From: Neostapfia colusana
Lineage: Eukaryota > Streptophyta > Magnoliopsida > Poales > Poaceae
Direction of reading: 5' to 3'
Length of the DNA stretch: 64,000 nt
Assembly (NCBI GenBank): GCA_030760725.1
Contig: JASWHV010000018.1
Location: 20,616,273-20,680,272, forward strand
Shown here piece after piece: positions 23,842-35,044 of the stretch. The notes under the pieces were generated by a model. That model worked only from the letters and a program-made list of their open reading frames with translations. It had not been told where the DNA came from and did no database searches. Each line of letters begins with the position of its first letter. The stretch's first letter is position 1. The position numbers and the translations under genes were made by a program.

Positions 23842-26800
23842 TTACCGGATATGCGACGTGAAAAAGTCAGGGTAGTTAGTGCGAAGGAATTCTTCGCTCT
23901 CCCATGTCGCTTCGTCCATGGAGTGATTACTCCATAGAACCTTGTAGAACCACAACGTACGGTTGCGTGTGGTTCGGGCCTTTTCATCAATAATCTGCAC
24001 CGGTTCCTCCCGATAGGTGAGATCCGGTTGTAGTTCTTCAATGTCTTCCAGCGGAACGGTAGTTGATAGCTTGAGACACTTCCTCAGCTGGGAAATATGA
24101 AAGACGTCGTGCACACCGGAAAGTGCTTCTGGTAATTTCAGACGGTATGCCACTGATCCACATCTTTCGGTAATCTGAAATGGACCGATGAATCGGGGTG
24201 CCAACTTTCCTCTCACCCCAAATCTGTTTACGCCCTTCATTGGAGACACCCGTAGATATACGTGATCCCCAACTTCGAATTGTAATGGGCGCCTTCTCCG
24301 GTCCGCATACTGTTTCTGACGGGATTGAGCGGCTTTTAGGTTTGATTGAATTAGTCGAACCTTTTCTTCCGCGTTGTTGACAAGGTCAATCCCGAAGGTA
24401 ACCCTTTCGCCAGACTCACACCAGTTCAATGGTGTGCGGCATTTTCTTCCGTATAGCGCCTCGTAGGGCGCCATCTTGATGCTGGCTTGGTACCCATTGT
24501 TGTACGAGAACTCGGCTAACGGCAAGTGATCATCCCAATTCTTGCCGTGGTTGATAGCGCAAGCTCGTAGCATGTCTTCTAGGATTTGATTTACCCGCTC
24601 GGTTTGCCCATCCGTCTGCGGGTGGTAGGCTGAACTACGGATCAGCTTCGTCCCCAAGGCAGCGTGTAGCTGCTCCCAAAAATGGGACACAAATAAAGTG
24701 CCCCGATCCGATATGATCGTACGGGGTACGCCGTATAAGCATAGGATCCGTGAGATGTACAGCTCAGCGTACTTCTTGGCGTTGTAGTTGGTGTTGACCG
24801 TGATGAAATGGGCCACTTTGGTGAGCCGATCGACGATCACCCACACCGAATCATGTTTCTGTAAGGTGGTGGGTAAACCGACGACGAAATCCATGCTCAC
24901 GTCCTCCCACTTCCAGGCAGGAATGCCCAGTGGTTGCAGCAGTCCCGGTTTCCGCATATGATCTGCCTTCACCCTTCGACATGTATCGCACTCGGACACG
25001 TATTTTGCAGTCTCCCGCTTCATCAGTGTCCACCAAAACTTACTTCTGAGCTCTTGATACATTTTGTTGCTGCCGGGGTGAATAGAAAACTTTGATAAGT
25101 GAGCCTCATCAAAGATTTTCTTCCGTAACTCCGGGTTTCGGGGTATGACGATCCGGTCCTTGAACCATAGGACGCCGTCTCCGTCCTTCCGGAAACACTT
25201 CAGTTCCCCACTGTCTACACGTCTTCGTAAATGTGACATGCCCTTGTCATTCTTCTGGGCTGCCGCTATCTCTTCACGGATGGTGGGGATCAAAGCTAGG
25301 TTGTAGAGAGCTCCGTGTGGAATCACATGTAGTGGTGGTTCGCTCTCTTCCAACGGTGTGATGGTCAGAGTATTGACGTGTGACTTGCGGCTCAGCGCAT
25401 CTGCCACTACGTTTGCCTTGCCCGGATGATAATGGATTTCTATCTCGTAATCCTTTATCAGTTCTAACCATCTTCGTTGCCTCATATTCAGCTCCTTCTG
25501 AGTGAATATGTACTTGAGGCTTTTGTGGTCGGTATATAAATGTACGAGGTTACCGAGTAGGTAGTGCCTCCACATCTTCAGTGCAAGTACCACGGCAGCG
25601 AGCTCCAAGTCGTGAGTTGGATAATTTTGCTCATGGTTTCTAAGCTGCCGTGATCCATACGCGACCACTCTTCGGTCTTGCATCAGCACACACCCGAGCC
25701 CAATGCCGGATGCATCGCAGTACACATCGAACGGTTTTGTTGTGTCTGGCTGCGCCAAAACCGGTGCTGATGTCAGGTGCTTGACTAAAGCCTTGAATGC
25801 TGCTTCACATGTTGGACTCCAAACATATTTGGTAGCCTTCTTCAGCAGCTCTGTCATTGGCTTGGCAATCTTCGAGAAGTTCGGGATGAACCTCCGATAA
25901 TATCCCGCGAGTCCGAGGAAACTCCGTACCTCATGAACAGTTCTCGGGGATCTCCAATTCAGCACTTGCGTGATCTTGCTCGGGTCCACAGCGATACCTT
26001 CCGCTGAGATGATATGCCCGAGGAAAGGCACCTGCGATATCCAAAACTCGCATTTGCTGAATTTTGCGTATAACTTGTGATCTCGCAGCCGTTGCAAGAC
26101 CATACGCAGATGTTTCTTGTGATCTTCCTCCGACTTGGAATATACCAGGATGTCGTCGATGAAGACCACGACAAACTTGTCCAGCTCCGGCATGAATACC
26201 GAGTTCATTAAGTACATGAAGTGAGCTGGAGCATTGGTGAGGCCGAAGGACATGACCAGGTACTCATAAAGTCCGTACCTTGTCGAAAAAGCTGTCTTTG
26301 GAATGTCCTCCGCCCTTATCTTAATCTGATGGTACCCGGATCTTAAATCCATCTTGGAAAAGATCTTTGCTTCGACCAACTGATCAAACAACATGTCGAT
26401 CCGTGGCAACGGATACTTGTTTTTGATGGTTACGGCATTTAATGGACGGTAGTCCACGCAAAGCCGCAACGTTTCATCCTTTTTCTTGACAAATAATGCC
26501 GAACAGCCCCATGGCGAGGAGCTCGGCCTAATAAAACCCTTCCCCAGAAGATCCGTGAGCTGAGTCTTCAGTTCAGCCAACTCCTTGGGCGCCATCTTGT
26601 ATGGCCTTCGGGATATTGGCATGGTTCCTAGTGCAAGTTCAATCTTGAACTCCACCTCTCTATCGGGTGGCATTCCTGGTAAATCATTCGGGAATACATC
26701 AGGGAACTCTCGGACCACTGGAATGTCTTCCAATCTGATAGTTGTGGACTGATAGACACTTGAAAGTTTTATTTCTGGACTGTCCAGAAATAATGAGTGA

Positions 26801-28398
26801 GAATCATGCACCTCTGAGTTTAAGTGTACGACTCGAAGGACGGTGTCTAAAACAGCGCCGTGGCGGGTTAACCACGACATCCCTAGGATGACATCGACCT
26901 TCTGTCCCTCCAAGACAATGAGAGACGTGGGGTACACTCTACCCGCTAAGCATAATGGTGCTTTGGAGACCATTACGCTTGCTGAAATCTTCCCACCCGG
27001 TGAACAAATTAAATATGGACTATCGGTGGGTAGTATTGGCAAACTGTGTTTAGCAATGAAAGCTTGGCTAATAAAATTATGCGTGGCGCCTGAATCAAAC
27101 AGTACTATAGCGGGATGCTGGTGGAGTTGGAACATACCCGCAAGGATTGGCTCGCCCTCCGGCACGTCCTCAATGGCAAGTTGGTGGACAGTGCCGGGCC
27201 TAGGGTTTGCCCGCCGCGCATTAGTAGGGTTCCGGGGTTGATTCCTCCCCGGAAACTGTGGTGCCACTCCGCCGCCTTGCCTCTCCGGGCAACTGCTCGT
27301 GAAGTGTCCTGGACGACCACACTTGTAACATGTGGCCGCTGCTGGTGGAGTACTCGGTGGACGAAAGCCCGGCATGCGTTGCGGAGGTGCAAACGCACGC
27401 GGCATCGCCCGCTGCTGCTGTTGTTGTTGCGGTGGTACTGGCAGTGCCGGCCGGAATGCCGGTGAAGAGTACGGCCGACTGCGGAACGGCATCGACCGCT
27501 GTGGTGGCTGCCAGCGTGGACCTGATGGTGGGCGATTCACCATCCGAAACTTCTGAGAAGGACCGCCTCCTTCTCCGCTGCTCTGCGGCGCGCTTCGCTT
27601 TTGCTCTGCCGCCGCCAACTCCTTGCCGGAGTCCTCCTGAACAATCGCAGCATCAATGATGTCGTTGAGGCTGCCGCGATTGAACATCGCCAGCTTGTCC
27701 TTCAGGAGCGGGTTAAGCCCCTGGTAGAAATGGTCCCGCCGCTTCTCGTCTGTATCCGCGTGATACGACGCGTAGAGCGCGAGATCGTTGAACGCCCTGG
27801 AGTATTCCAGCGCGTTCCGGCTCCCTTGTTGCAGGTGTAGGAACTCCTGCGTCTTCCTCTTCATCAAACCGGGTGGTATATGATAGGCCCTGAAGGCCGT
27901 CCGGAACTCCGCCCAGGTCATCACTCGGTCGGTGGGCTGGGAAGCACAGAAGTTGGCCCACCACGCGCTCGCGGATCCTTGGAGCTGCTGGACCGCGAAC
28001 TGAGTCTTGCGCTGCTCGCTGATTTGGAGCAGCCCGAACTTCATCTCTATGGCGCGGAGCCAGTTGTCCGCGTCAAGTGGTTCATCCGCCCTTGAAAATA
28101 CAGGGGGATGAGTCGCCAGGAAGTCGGAGTAGGAGCTCTGTTGGCGCTCCTCACGATCTTGACGTCTCTCTGGGCGAGACGTATTGGCGATGAGAGTCTG
28201 CAGCAACTCTGTGTGCTGCTGATGCGAGCCCGCCATTGCCGCGACAATGTCGGTCAATGTAACCGTTGGTAGTGGCGGTGGCGGTGTTTGCTGTTGCTGT
28301 TGCTGCTGCTGTCCCGAGGAGTCCTCGGGAGGTGGTTGGGAGGTCTCTCCCCCTTGACTGGTACCCCCAACGTCAGGGTTGGCACGAGTACGCGTCAT
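23842..28398 (-). CDS. Intact chromovirus gag-pol polyprotein with chromodomain
   Basis: 1518 residues from the ATG opening MTRTRANPDVGG; the frame is open 44 codons further upstream, but this start begins the Gag-like sequence. In order: Gln-rich gag N-terminus, retrotransposon gag domain (about 90-235), CCHC zinc knuckle CYKCGRPGHFTSSC (357-370), protease LFDSGATHNFI (Asp 435), RT (about 590-760) with FIDD at 746-749, RNase H YCDASG (about 894) and YTDHKSL, integrase HHCC (H1100, H1107, C1137, C1140), DDE residues D1170, D1231, E1267, and a C-terminal chromodomain (about 1482-1514, FYKVLWSNHS and EATWESEEF). All key residues are present, so it may be functional. Gag and Pol are in one frame. 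Confidence 0.95.
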   Translation of the reverse strand: MTRTRANPDVGGTSQGGETSQPPPEDSSGQQQQQQQQTPPPPLPTVTLTDIVAAMAGSHQQHTELLQTLIANTSRPERRQDREERQQSSYSDFLATHPPVFSRADEPLDADNWLRAIEMKFGLLQISEQRKTQFAVQQLQGSASAWWANFCASQPTDRVMTWAEFRTAFRAYHIPPGLMKRKTQEFLHLQQGSRNALEYSRAFNDLALYASYHADTDEKRRDHFYQGLNPLLKDKLAMFNRGSLNDIIDAAIVQEDSGKELAAAEQKRSAPQSSGEGGGPSQKFRMVNRPPSGPRWQPPQRSMPFRSRPYSSPAFRPALPVPPQQQQQQRAMPRAFAPPQRMPGFRPPSTPPAAATCYKCGRPGHFTSSCPERQGGGVAPQFPGRNQPRNPTNARRANPRPGTVHQLAIEDVPEGEPILAGMFQLHQHPAIVLFDSGATHNFISQAFIAKHSLPILPTDSPYLICSPGGKISASVMVSKAPLCLAGRVYPTSLIVLEGQKVDVILGMSWLTRHGAVLDTVLRVVHLNSEVHDSHSLFLDSPEIKLSSVYQSTTIRLEDIPVVREFPDVFPNDLPGMPPDREVEFKIELALGTMPISRRPYKMAPKELAELKTQLTDLLGKGFIRPSSSPWGCSALFVKKKDETLRLCVDYRPLNAVTIKNKYPLPRIDMLFDQLVEAKIFSKMDLRSGYHQIKIRAEDIPKTAFSTRYGLYEYLVMSFGLTNAPAHFMYLMNSVFMPELDKFVVVFIDDILVYSKSEEDHKKHLRMVLQRLRDHKLYAKFSKCEFWISQVPFLGHIISAEGIAVDPSKITQVLNWRSPRTVHEVRSFLGLAGYYRRFIPNFSKIAKPMTELLKKATKYVWSPTCEAAFKALVKHLTSAPVLAQPDTTKPFDVYCDASGIGLGCVLMQDRRVVAYGSRQLRNHEQNYPTHDLELAAVVLALKMWRHYLLGNLVHLYTDHKSLKYIFTQKELNMRQRRWLELIKDYEIEIHYHPGKANVVADALSRKSHVNTLTITPLEESEPPLHVIPHGALYNLALIPTIREEIAAAQKNDKGMSHLRRRVDSGELKCFRKDGDGVLWFKDRIVIPRNPELRKKIFDEAHLSKFSIHPGSNKMYQELRSKFWWTLMKRETAKYVSECDTCRRVKADHMRKPGLLQPLGIPAWKWEDVSMDFVVGLPTTLQKHDSVWVIVDRLTKVAHFITVNTNYNAKKYAELYISRILCLYGVPRTIISDRGTLFVSHFWEQLHAALGTKLIRSSAYHPQTDGQTERVNQILEDMLRACAINHGKNWDDHLPLAEFSYNNGYQASIKMAPYEALYGRKCRTPLNWCESGERVTFGIDLVNNAEEKVRLIQSNLKAAQSRQKQYADRRRRPLQFEVGDHVYLRVSPMKGVNRFGVRGKLAPRFIGPFQITERCGSVAYRLKLPEALSGVHDVFHISQLRKCLKLSTTVPLEDIEELQPDLTYREEPVQIIDEKARTTRNRTLWFYKVLWSNHSMDEATWESEEFLRTNYPDFFTSHIR

Positions 28399-28670
28399 TC
28401 TGAAATTCAAAACAGCAGCAATTAGCACATGTCTTACTAAAAATTCCATACGCAACAGTAGGTATTGAAGTGACACATGATCAATTTGCACAACATTCAC
28501 ATATATTGATAAAGCATAAATTTTATACAAGATACATTATTCTCGGATCTCCGAGAAGTCGTGCTCATGTCGTCACTACCTATACATACGCTACTGTCTA
28601 CACGACATGTCACCGATTACAAAAGTTGGGTTACGCTACCCTAGCTGCCCTACTTGGCAACCGTAACCCC

Positions 28671-29615
28671 CTACTCGGAGTAGAACTCGACCTCCTGTGG
28701 GTCGTCCTCCTCCGGTACCTCTGCTGGTGGCTCGGGGTCTACCACCTCTTCTCCCATTCCGGGTTCTCCCATGGCTGGAAGACCCAAGACTACCGGTACG
28801 CCCAATACCGGGGGCACGAGGTCCTGGAAGGCATGCACCTCGTCCATAGCTTGGTTGTAGTCCTCTTCCCAGCCCTGGCCTTCCTCGATAGCGTCGTCCC
28901 GCTTCTGAGCAAGGTCCTCATTCTGCTGGGTTAGGGTCTGCACCAGCTCTTGCAACGCCGCGATGTCAACACGGCTCTTCTTCTTTGCCTTCTTCAGACG
29001 ACGCAACTGATTGTGTTGTTCATTCAGTCCCTTGATCGTCGGAAGGAGCACATTGCGGAGTGCGCTGTGAGCACCCTCGAAATGATCTCCACGGCTTGTG
29101 CTCTCCTTGAGCTTGGTGGCGAGATGCTCCGTATGAACAGCTTGGCTGTCCATCACAGCGTTTCCCGCCCTCATTTGGAGGCTGAGGTTTGCCTCCGCGG
29201 GGTTGTACCTTGGGCAACTCGGGTCTGTTGCCTCCAGGTACCTTTCTTCCCACACATGCTGAGCTCGCCCCTCCACCGGAACGAGTGCGTATGGTGTGCC
29301 CTCCATAGCCTGCACGTGTAGTTGGCAGAAACCTGACATAGTGTCACGGGCTGCCACTTGCCACATCCCTTCCGGTTGTCTTCCTCTCACCGTGACGGTG
29401 AATGGCACCCAACCGGGTGGCGTAGGTCCTGCAGGAACCTCGACATGGATCGTCCATGTCTTGTTCCCCTCTTCGCCTTCTTCCTTGGCGAAGTATTGCG
29501 GCATCTGGTTGTACCCGAAATATTGGAGCATTTGCCACAATGCTTCCGGGTAGCCGCTACGGTCAGAGCAGTGGGAAACTACCCACCCGTTCTCCAACCG
29601 TTTATCTGCTGCCAT
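28671..29615 (-). CDS. ORF0 of chromovirus, copy 2 (unknown function)
   Basis: 314 residues, nearly identical to copy 1 and also open. It ends 272 nt before the gag ATG at 28398. Visible parts: folded-looking N-terminal half (aromatic-rich, ALWQMLQYFGY, WTIHVEV, GMWQVAARDTM), a coiled coil at about 188-262 with the basic block KKAKKKSR, then a Pro/Val segment and an acidic tail EEDDPQEVEFYSE. Its position and plan match ORF0 at 50372-51166 of the other chromovirus, though similarity is weak and the histone-like N-terminus is absent. It could be translated from a separate or spliced RNA. Function unknown. Confidence 0.78.
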   Translation of the reverse strand: MAADKRLENGWVVSHCSDRSGYPEALWQMLQYFGYNQMPQYFAKEEGEEGNKTWTIHVEVPAGPTPPGWVPFTVTVRGRQPEGMWQVAARDTMSGFCQLHVQAMEGTPYALVPVEGRAQHVWEERYLEATDPSCPRYNPAEANLSLQMRAGNAVMDSQAVHTEHLATKLKESTSRGDHFEGAHSALRNVLLPTIKGLNEQHNQLRRLKKAKKKSRVDIAALQELVQTLTQQNEDLAQKRDDAIEEGQGWEEDYNQAMDEVHAFQDLVPPVLGVPVVLGLPAMGEPGMGEEVVDPEPPAEVPEEDDPQEVEFYSE

Positions 29616-31102
29616 CTGTAAAAATATATTTGAGAAATGTCAAATATTTATTTAAACAGTAAACCATTGAGTTATAACATAAGATATGTCCTTGAACTCA
29701 TAACACTTGGAAACATAGTTCAAATTTTTAAACAAATTTGACTGCTGATCTGCTGTTCCCATGACAGCCTTGACCAGTTTCTATTTCAATCTGATTTAGG
29801 CCAGGTTAAAGCAAAACCAGTCCTGGAGCTCAACATCAAAGTTGAAGCTAACTTCAATAGCTTTCCAGCCAGTATTTGCTTGGCCTAAGATCTGTCCTGG
29901 TTCAAAAGTTATGAGATGTCAAAGTTAACAGAATTTCTGGGAACAATTGGATAGCACCTCCCTGCCTTAGGTACTGATTTGATCCAACAATCTCAGTTAC
30001 TTCTGTTCCTAATCTGACAAAACTTTCTGTTACAAAGTTGTAACCCATCTCATAAGCTTTCCATAACTACCTCATTTTTCTATTTTTGGCTTTTTAAGCA
30101 GGAAGTTATGCTTAAGTGTACAGAGAGTCTACAGAGAGTCTTTACTCTGTCCTGTTTTCTGGACAGTTTCAACTCTACTGCATTTTTCGAGTGGTTAAGG
30201 GATGAAACACCTCTGGAACTCAATAGAAAAGTTGTAAAGCTCTTCCAAAGATTTCCAGAAATGTGTCATACGACCCCACCCTTGAAAGAACTCAACCTCT
30301 AACCTCCGATTAACTCCAGCCTTGATTCAGCTGAAAACAGAGTGCTCTGTCCTTAACATCCTATAAGTTGAAAACTTGTTAACTTTGAATATCCTGTACA
30401 AGGGAAGGAGTTACATCAAGTTTTACTACTTTGGATCAAAACCTTCAAGTTTTTAAATGAATTTGTTTATTTAATGGGGTGTGACGTCGATGTGTCACCA
30501 GATTATGTCGGTACTACGTCCTCACAAAGGAAAAAACTATACCGGACTTAGCCGGCTTCGTTAGTTCAGTGGCACTACTCGTCACTTGCACACGGATGCT
30601 ACACGTCTACCATTTCGTGGTCAGGCTACCTGCAGAAACTCAAACAATCATCAGACTCGGCTGCACACCGAGCCCGGAATCCATACAGTTTGTACACCCG
30701 GCCGTCATCACTCGCCCGGATGTTCTCAAGCCAAACACGCCTTGAGTTACGTGTTCACGTTTTAGACCACGTGACGGGGTCTCCCATGTTGCACCACGCA
30801 CGCCAGGGACAGACGTTGCTTGAATACCCCAAACGACATTAAGAGTCGTAGAGGATATCAAAGCGGGTCGGGTTACCTGCCACCCGTGGGGCTCCACCCT
30901 TCAGCTTGTGCGCACTGGTGGACAGCGCTTACGTGCACCCCCCAAGACATGAACGTCCCGAGATGCACGATTTTCTGACATAACAAATAGGTTAATATGC
31001 CACTTTCTATCTGCTAATAACATCCTTATACGGGCTACTAACTCGTTCCTCACTGGATTTTTTGAAAAAGAAGACCTTTGTACTGTGTTAAACTTCAAGC
31101 GA
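29616..31102 (-). other. Long 5' leader of chromovirus internal copy 2
   Basis: About 1.5 kb between PBS and ORF0, matching 18348-19834. Nothing gene-like is conserved; short frames such as 30640-30897 are equally present in copy 1 because the DNA is a copy. Confidence 0.7.
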
Positions 31103-31114
31103 GCTCTGATACCA
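31103..31114 (-). other. Primer binding site, internal copy 2
   Basis: TGGTATCAGAGC on the - strand, 4 nt inside the rightmost LTR, initiator-Met tRNA type. Confidence 0.9.
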
Positions 31115-31118
31115 ACGC

Positions 31119-34100
31119 TGACACGACCCCATTGGTCCTGTCGAGCCAGGATCACGCTGAGGGGTGCTGCGTTGCACAACACCGGATAACACACGTCAAA
31201 GGTACAAAGCGGAAGCAGAACTTTTATTACATAAACAGGTTTATGAACATGTTTACATCAAAATAAGTTTAGTCTACACTCGCGGGCGTAGACTAAGCAT
31301 CAAGTGCACGTTCAGCCCTTGAACGTGTCCTTGCTAGCACACACGCACACTAACTCTGCGGCGTGCACGACTCCCACTCGACGGGGTTCCCCTCCTGGGG
31401 TTCCGTCTCCTCTTCGGGAGTCCCTTCCTCATAGAACCCTGCAAAAGCTTCAAACACAAGCAGTGAGCACGAAGGCTCAGCAAGTCTGACCCGTCTCACC
31501 TAAACATGGAACTTCTGCATGAGGGTAATGGGTTGCATGAGGTAAAAATCATTTGCAAGGACTCGCCTAATTAGTAGAACCTTACTTTCAAGTTTTAGCA
31601 GCAGGTTGTGGAGAACCTTACGCTAAGGCACAAGAGAGAGCCGCAATCAAACAAGAAACGCATTTCTCTCATGTACTTTGCCCAAAGTTGAAAAGAACTT
31701 TAATTAGCTCTAAGCTACAGCATATCATTAACAATCACTGTCCAGCTTTCAATCTACAACATTTTAACATGTAACTAGCCTGTTCTTTCTACGTCACGGT
31801 ACAGTGAACAAGTGGTACTCACTGACCGCGAGGGACGGCGATTATAATCGATTTACACCTGCAGGGTTACCCGAACAACCCGTCACGTACGCCCGTACTC
31901 GATGTTGCCTACAACAACCATCACGGATGCCGTACGCGACTACCTTTCACCCGTTAGCCAAATATTGAACCGGTCCCATCGTCCCGAGCAAGAGGTCTCT
32001 GCACGCGCATCTCCATGCCGTCAGCTGATTTACACCTCAAGCTCTCAACCTACCCTCTGAACGACGGGCAATGCCTCAATAACCAGCTACCCGAGTTACA
32101 TCAGTTTCCCTGTTCCCATATAGCCGGTAGGTCTTCGGTACTGTTCTAGCTTGTTCAACAGGCCCGCACACGGCTCGGTCCTCAACCGACACAAGCGGAG
32201 CTACAGCACACAGGCCCCGAAGTCCTTCTGCCCTTACTCTCTGCTCGGTCTCATTTTCTTGCCATGTGTATCATGTGCTATCTCTACCCGAGCAATGTGC
32301 CTCTAGCCTATTCTCGCGAGTAGTTCCAACTACTCGACTTGTACCGAATCCTACTCTATCCTAGCAATGCAGTGGCTAATGGGGTTTGCAATCCTAAACC
32401 CCAACCCATGGTTTTCTTGGCTATGCAGTGGGTTTTCCAAACAAGACTCTAATGCACAGAATAAAGGAAACAAGTATGTGCTCAAAACAATAAAAATTTG
32501 TAAAATGGTTAATGCAAACCGGAGCTTGCCTTGCTGCTCTTGGTCGTAGGCTAGCTGTTCCTCCGGAGTAACGAAGTCTAGGACTTCGGGTTCCTCCTCG
32601 ACCTTAGCGACTACATGATAAGAGCAATGTATGTATTAATTTAAATGCATTTGTATTATCTTTGAAGTTGTGAAGTCTATAACCTTTGCTAGACAGACCT
32701 AATGACTGTGAAACTTTTACTGTGGCTTGGTTACAACCTAAACAGAGACTTGGTCAAGTTTTAGTTGCAGCAAAGCTCATTTGAGCCCTCCACAATTAAT
32801 TATGTCCTTGACCTTAATTGGAACTCTTAGGGTGTTCTAGGAATTTTCATGAGACAAACTATGACTTTCTGAAAACTAGATTTTCAGAGGGTTCTAATGG
32901 AGTTGGTATCACTTAATTTGGAATTCCCTAACTAAAGATATGAGCTAAACAATTTCAGAGAAAATTCTGTAAATGTTTCTGAACATTTTCTATTTTCTCT
33001 GGAACAGTTTCACTAATCACACCATTAGGTGGATTAAATGAGCTCAAATGGATCTGAAAGTTTTATGGTAGTTCAGGGATATTTTGGTGAATATCCCAGC
33101 AAAATTCCAGGATTTTCCTCCACAGGATTCTCCAGTTAAAATTCCTAACAGTTTAAACTTTGAGGAATTAATTCTGGAAAATTAAGGGTTTTCATGAAGT
33201 AAAACTTGATTTGCTGGAAAGTACTCGGAGAGCTGAATCCAGCAAAATTTGGTTCACTCAATTTGGAGCTTTCTAACCAAAGTTATAAGGATTTGAAGTT
33301 TGAACTGAAACTAAAATTCGGGAAAAAGTTTAAACTCTGGCTTGTGGGCCCCGCACACAGTGCGTCGTCTCCCTCCTCGCGCCAACTGCGCAACGGCGGC
33401 GTTCTCCGGCGACCCTCGCCGGAACTGAGTTCCCGGCCACCCCCCGGCCCAAAACTTGCCGCCTGCCCCTTCACTGACCCCCTGGACTCGATGGTGGGGT
33501 CGCCGGCCGCCGGCTATGACCGGAAACCCGTGCGCACCGATGACAGCACCTGCTAGGGTTCCGGTGAGGTCGGTCCCGCTCTCCCGTGCACCAAATCGAC
33601 CGGAAATCGATCGGAGAGCATCAGTAGAGCATGGGAAACACGAACCAGGGCTGGGTGGAAGCTAGAAATGCCGGCAACTAGGCTCTCGATGGTGAGCCGA
33701 GGTGTTCAGCCATGGCGGCGGGGAAAACAGCCATATCATGGCCGATTCTTGATGGTTTTCTCTAATTCCAGTTCGAGCGTGGGCGCTATCGTGCGTAGAA
33801 GCTACTAGGTAACGAGCTTGTCCAACCCTCGTGCATAGAGCACGAATTTCACCCGAAGGTGAGCTCGGTCCTTATGAACTGATCAAGAGTAAATTTGGAA
33901 ATTCTCGGCCGAGGGTTGATCAATCGCCAAACGGCTTTCGGCTACTCCATCTACATACAATCACGCACCTTTCTTGTGTAGAGAAGAGGACATGACAACG
34001 GCTGTGCTGTGCTGTCCACGAGAGCCCGATCGGCGGCGATGCTTGGTTCGCCGGAGAAATGGTTCGGTACAGCTCGAGGACGCTTGCTCACTGGCCAACA

Positions 34101-35039
34101 CGGCGTCTAGGAGGTTGCTCACGATCTCTTGGTGCCGTTTTGCTGTGGAGGAGGCGGTGCTCGCGAGTGATCGGGCTTGATCAAACGTGAGCTCAGGCGG
34201 CGGCGATGGCAGTGGAAGAACCGGTCGTGCACGTCGGCAGCTCGGGGAATGGGCGACTGAAGCACGCCGGGGAGGGGATAAGTAGCCCGGCGACTGGTCT
34301 CCGGCTTGGGGCGCGCAGCAGGAGCTGGCGCCGGCTGCCCCCTTGGTGGCGCGCGCACACTGCACCCAGGAACCGATGGAGCTGCGTTTCAGTCGGTTTG
34401 TGTTGAAGTAGAGGCTGACATGTGGGTCCCACCCCCCATTTTAACCTCTGAAATTTACTCCTAATCACTGTTGTAAACAGTGAACCCCATACTACCCTTG
34501 GCAATTCAAATTATTCACCCATGAGCCATTTGAATTGATCCAAGTTCAAATGAGGTTTGGTTTGAATGAATTTCAGCACAAGTTCAGTTTGAAATTCAAA
34601 TAAAGTTTGAATTTCTCCCCCTTAGCTCATGTCAAGATCAACTCCAAATGGAGTGAAAATTGGTGTGTGAGCTCTCAAAAATGTGCTGAGTAAGAATATG
34701 CCTTCCACTTTTAAATTCATGGGATAAAAACAGTTTGATTTTGAATATGGTTTCAAACTGTCCTCTTCCTAACTATACCCAAACTGACCTCAAAAAGGTT
34801 TTGAATTTGGGTGAAACTTGGCATGGACATCCTTAGCAAAGTGTAGGAGTTTTCATATGTCCAGCCCATCTATATCATATGTGGGAAATACCACTTTTGC
34901 AATGTGTAAGTTTGTTCTCTAATGAGCATGTTGATAATTGTTACTTGCTCTTCATTTGTGTTCATCATTCTTCCTCAAATGAGGTGTGTGGTGTGGTGAT
35001 GAACACTGCAAATGTGTGTCAAAAACTGAGGCCCTTACA
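31119..35039 (-). repeat. Chromovirus LTR 3 (5' LTR in element orientation)
   Basis: 3921 bp, TG to CA, followed directly by the TTAGT duplication. As the outermost 5' LTR it would drive transcription of the intact copy 2. Confidence 0.93.
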
Positions 35040-35044
35040 TTAGT
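35040..35044. repeat. Target-site duplication TTAGT (right)
   Basis: TTAGT right after the last LTR, identical to 8577-8581. Confidence 0.9.

Larger units (their letters stand above)
8582..35039 (-). mobile_element. Tandem Tekay-type chromovirus: LTR-internal-LTR-internal-LTR
   Basis: Three LTRs of 3921-3922 bp (8582-12503, 19851-23771, 31119-35039) separate two internal regions of 7347 bp each (12504-19850, 23772-31118), all on the - strand. Outer ends carry TG/CA termini and the same TTAGT duplication, and no TSD interrupts the internal junctions. It is therefore a single insertion with three LTRs, not two neighbouring insertions. The integrase ends in a chromodomain, LTRs are long and the PBS is initiator-Met type, all fitting the Tekay/Del clade. 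Copies look about 98-99% alike by eye, so the insertion is young. Confidence 0.93.

Noticed and set aside
28360..28398. A second H3-like tail at the gag start (MTRTRAN)
   Set aside because: Only a short R-T-R resemblance; no ARKS motif follows.
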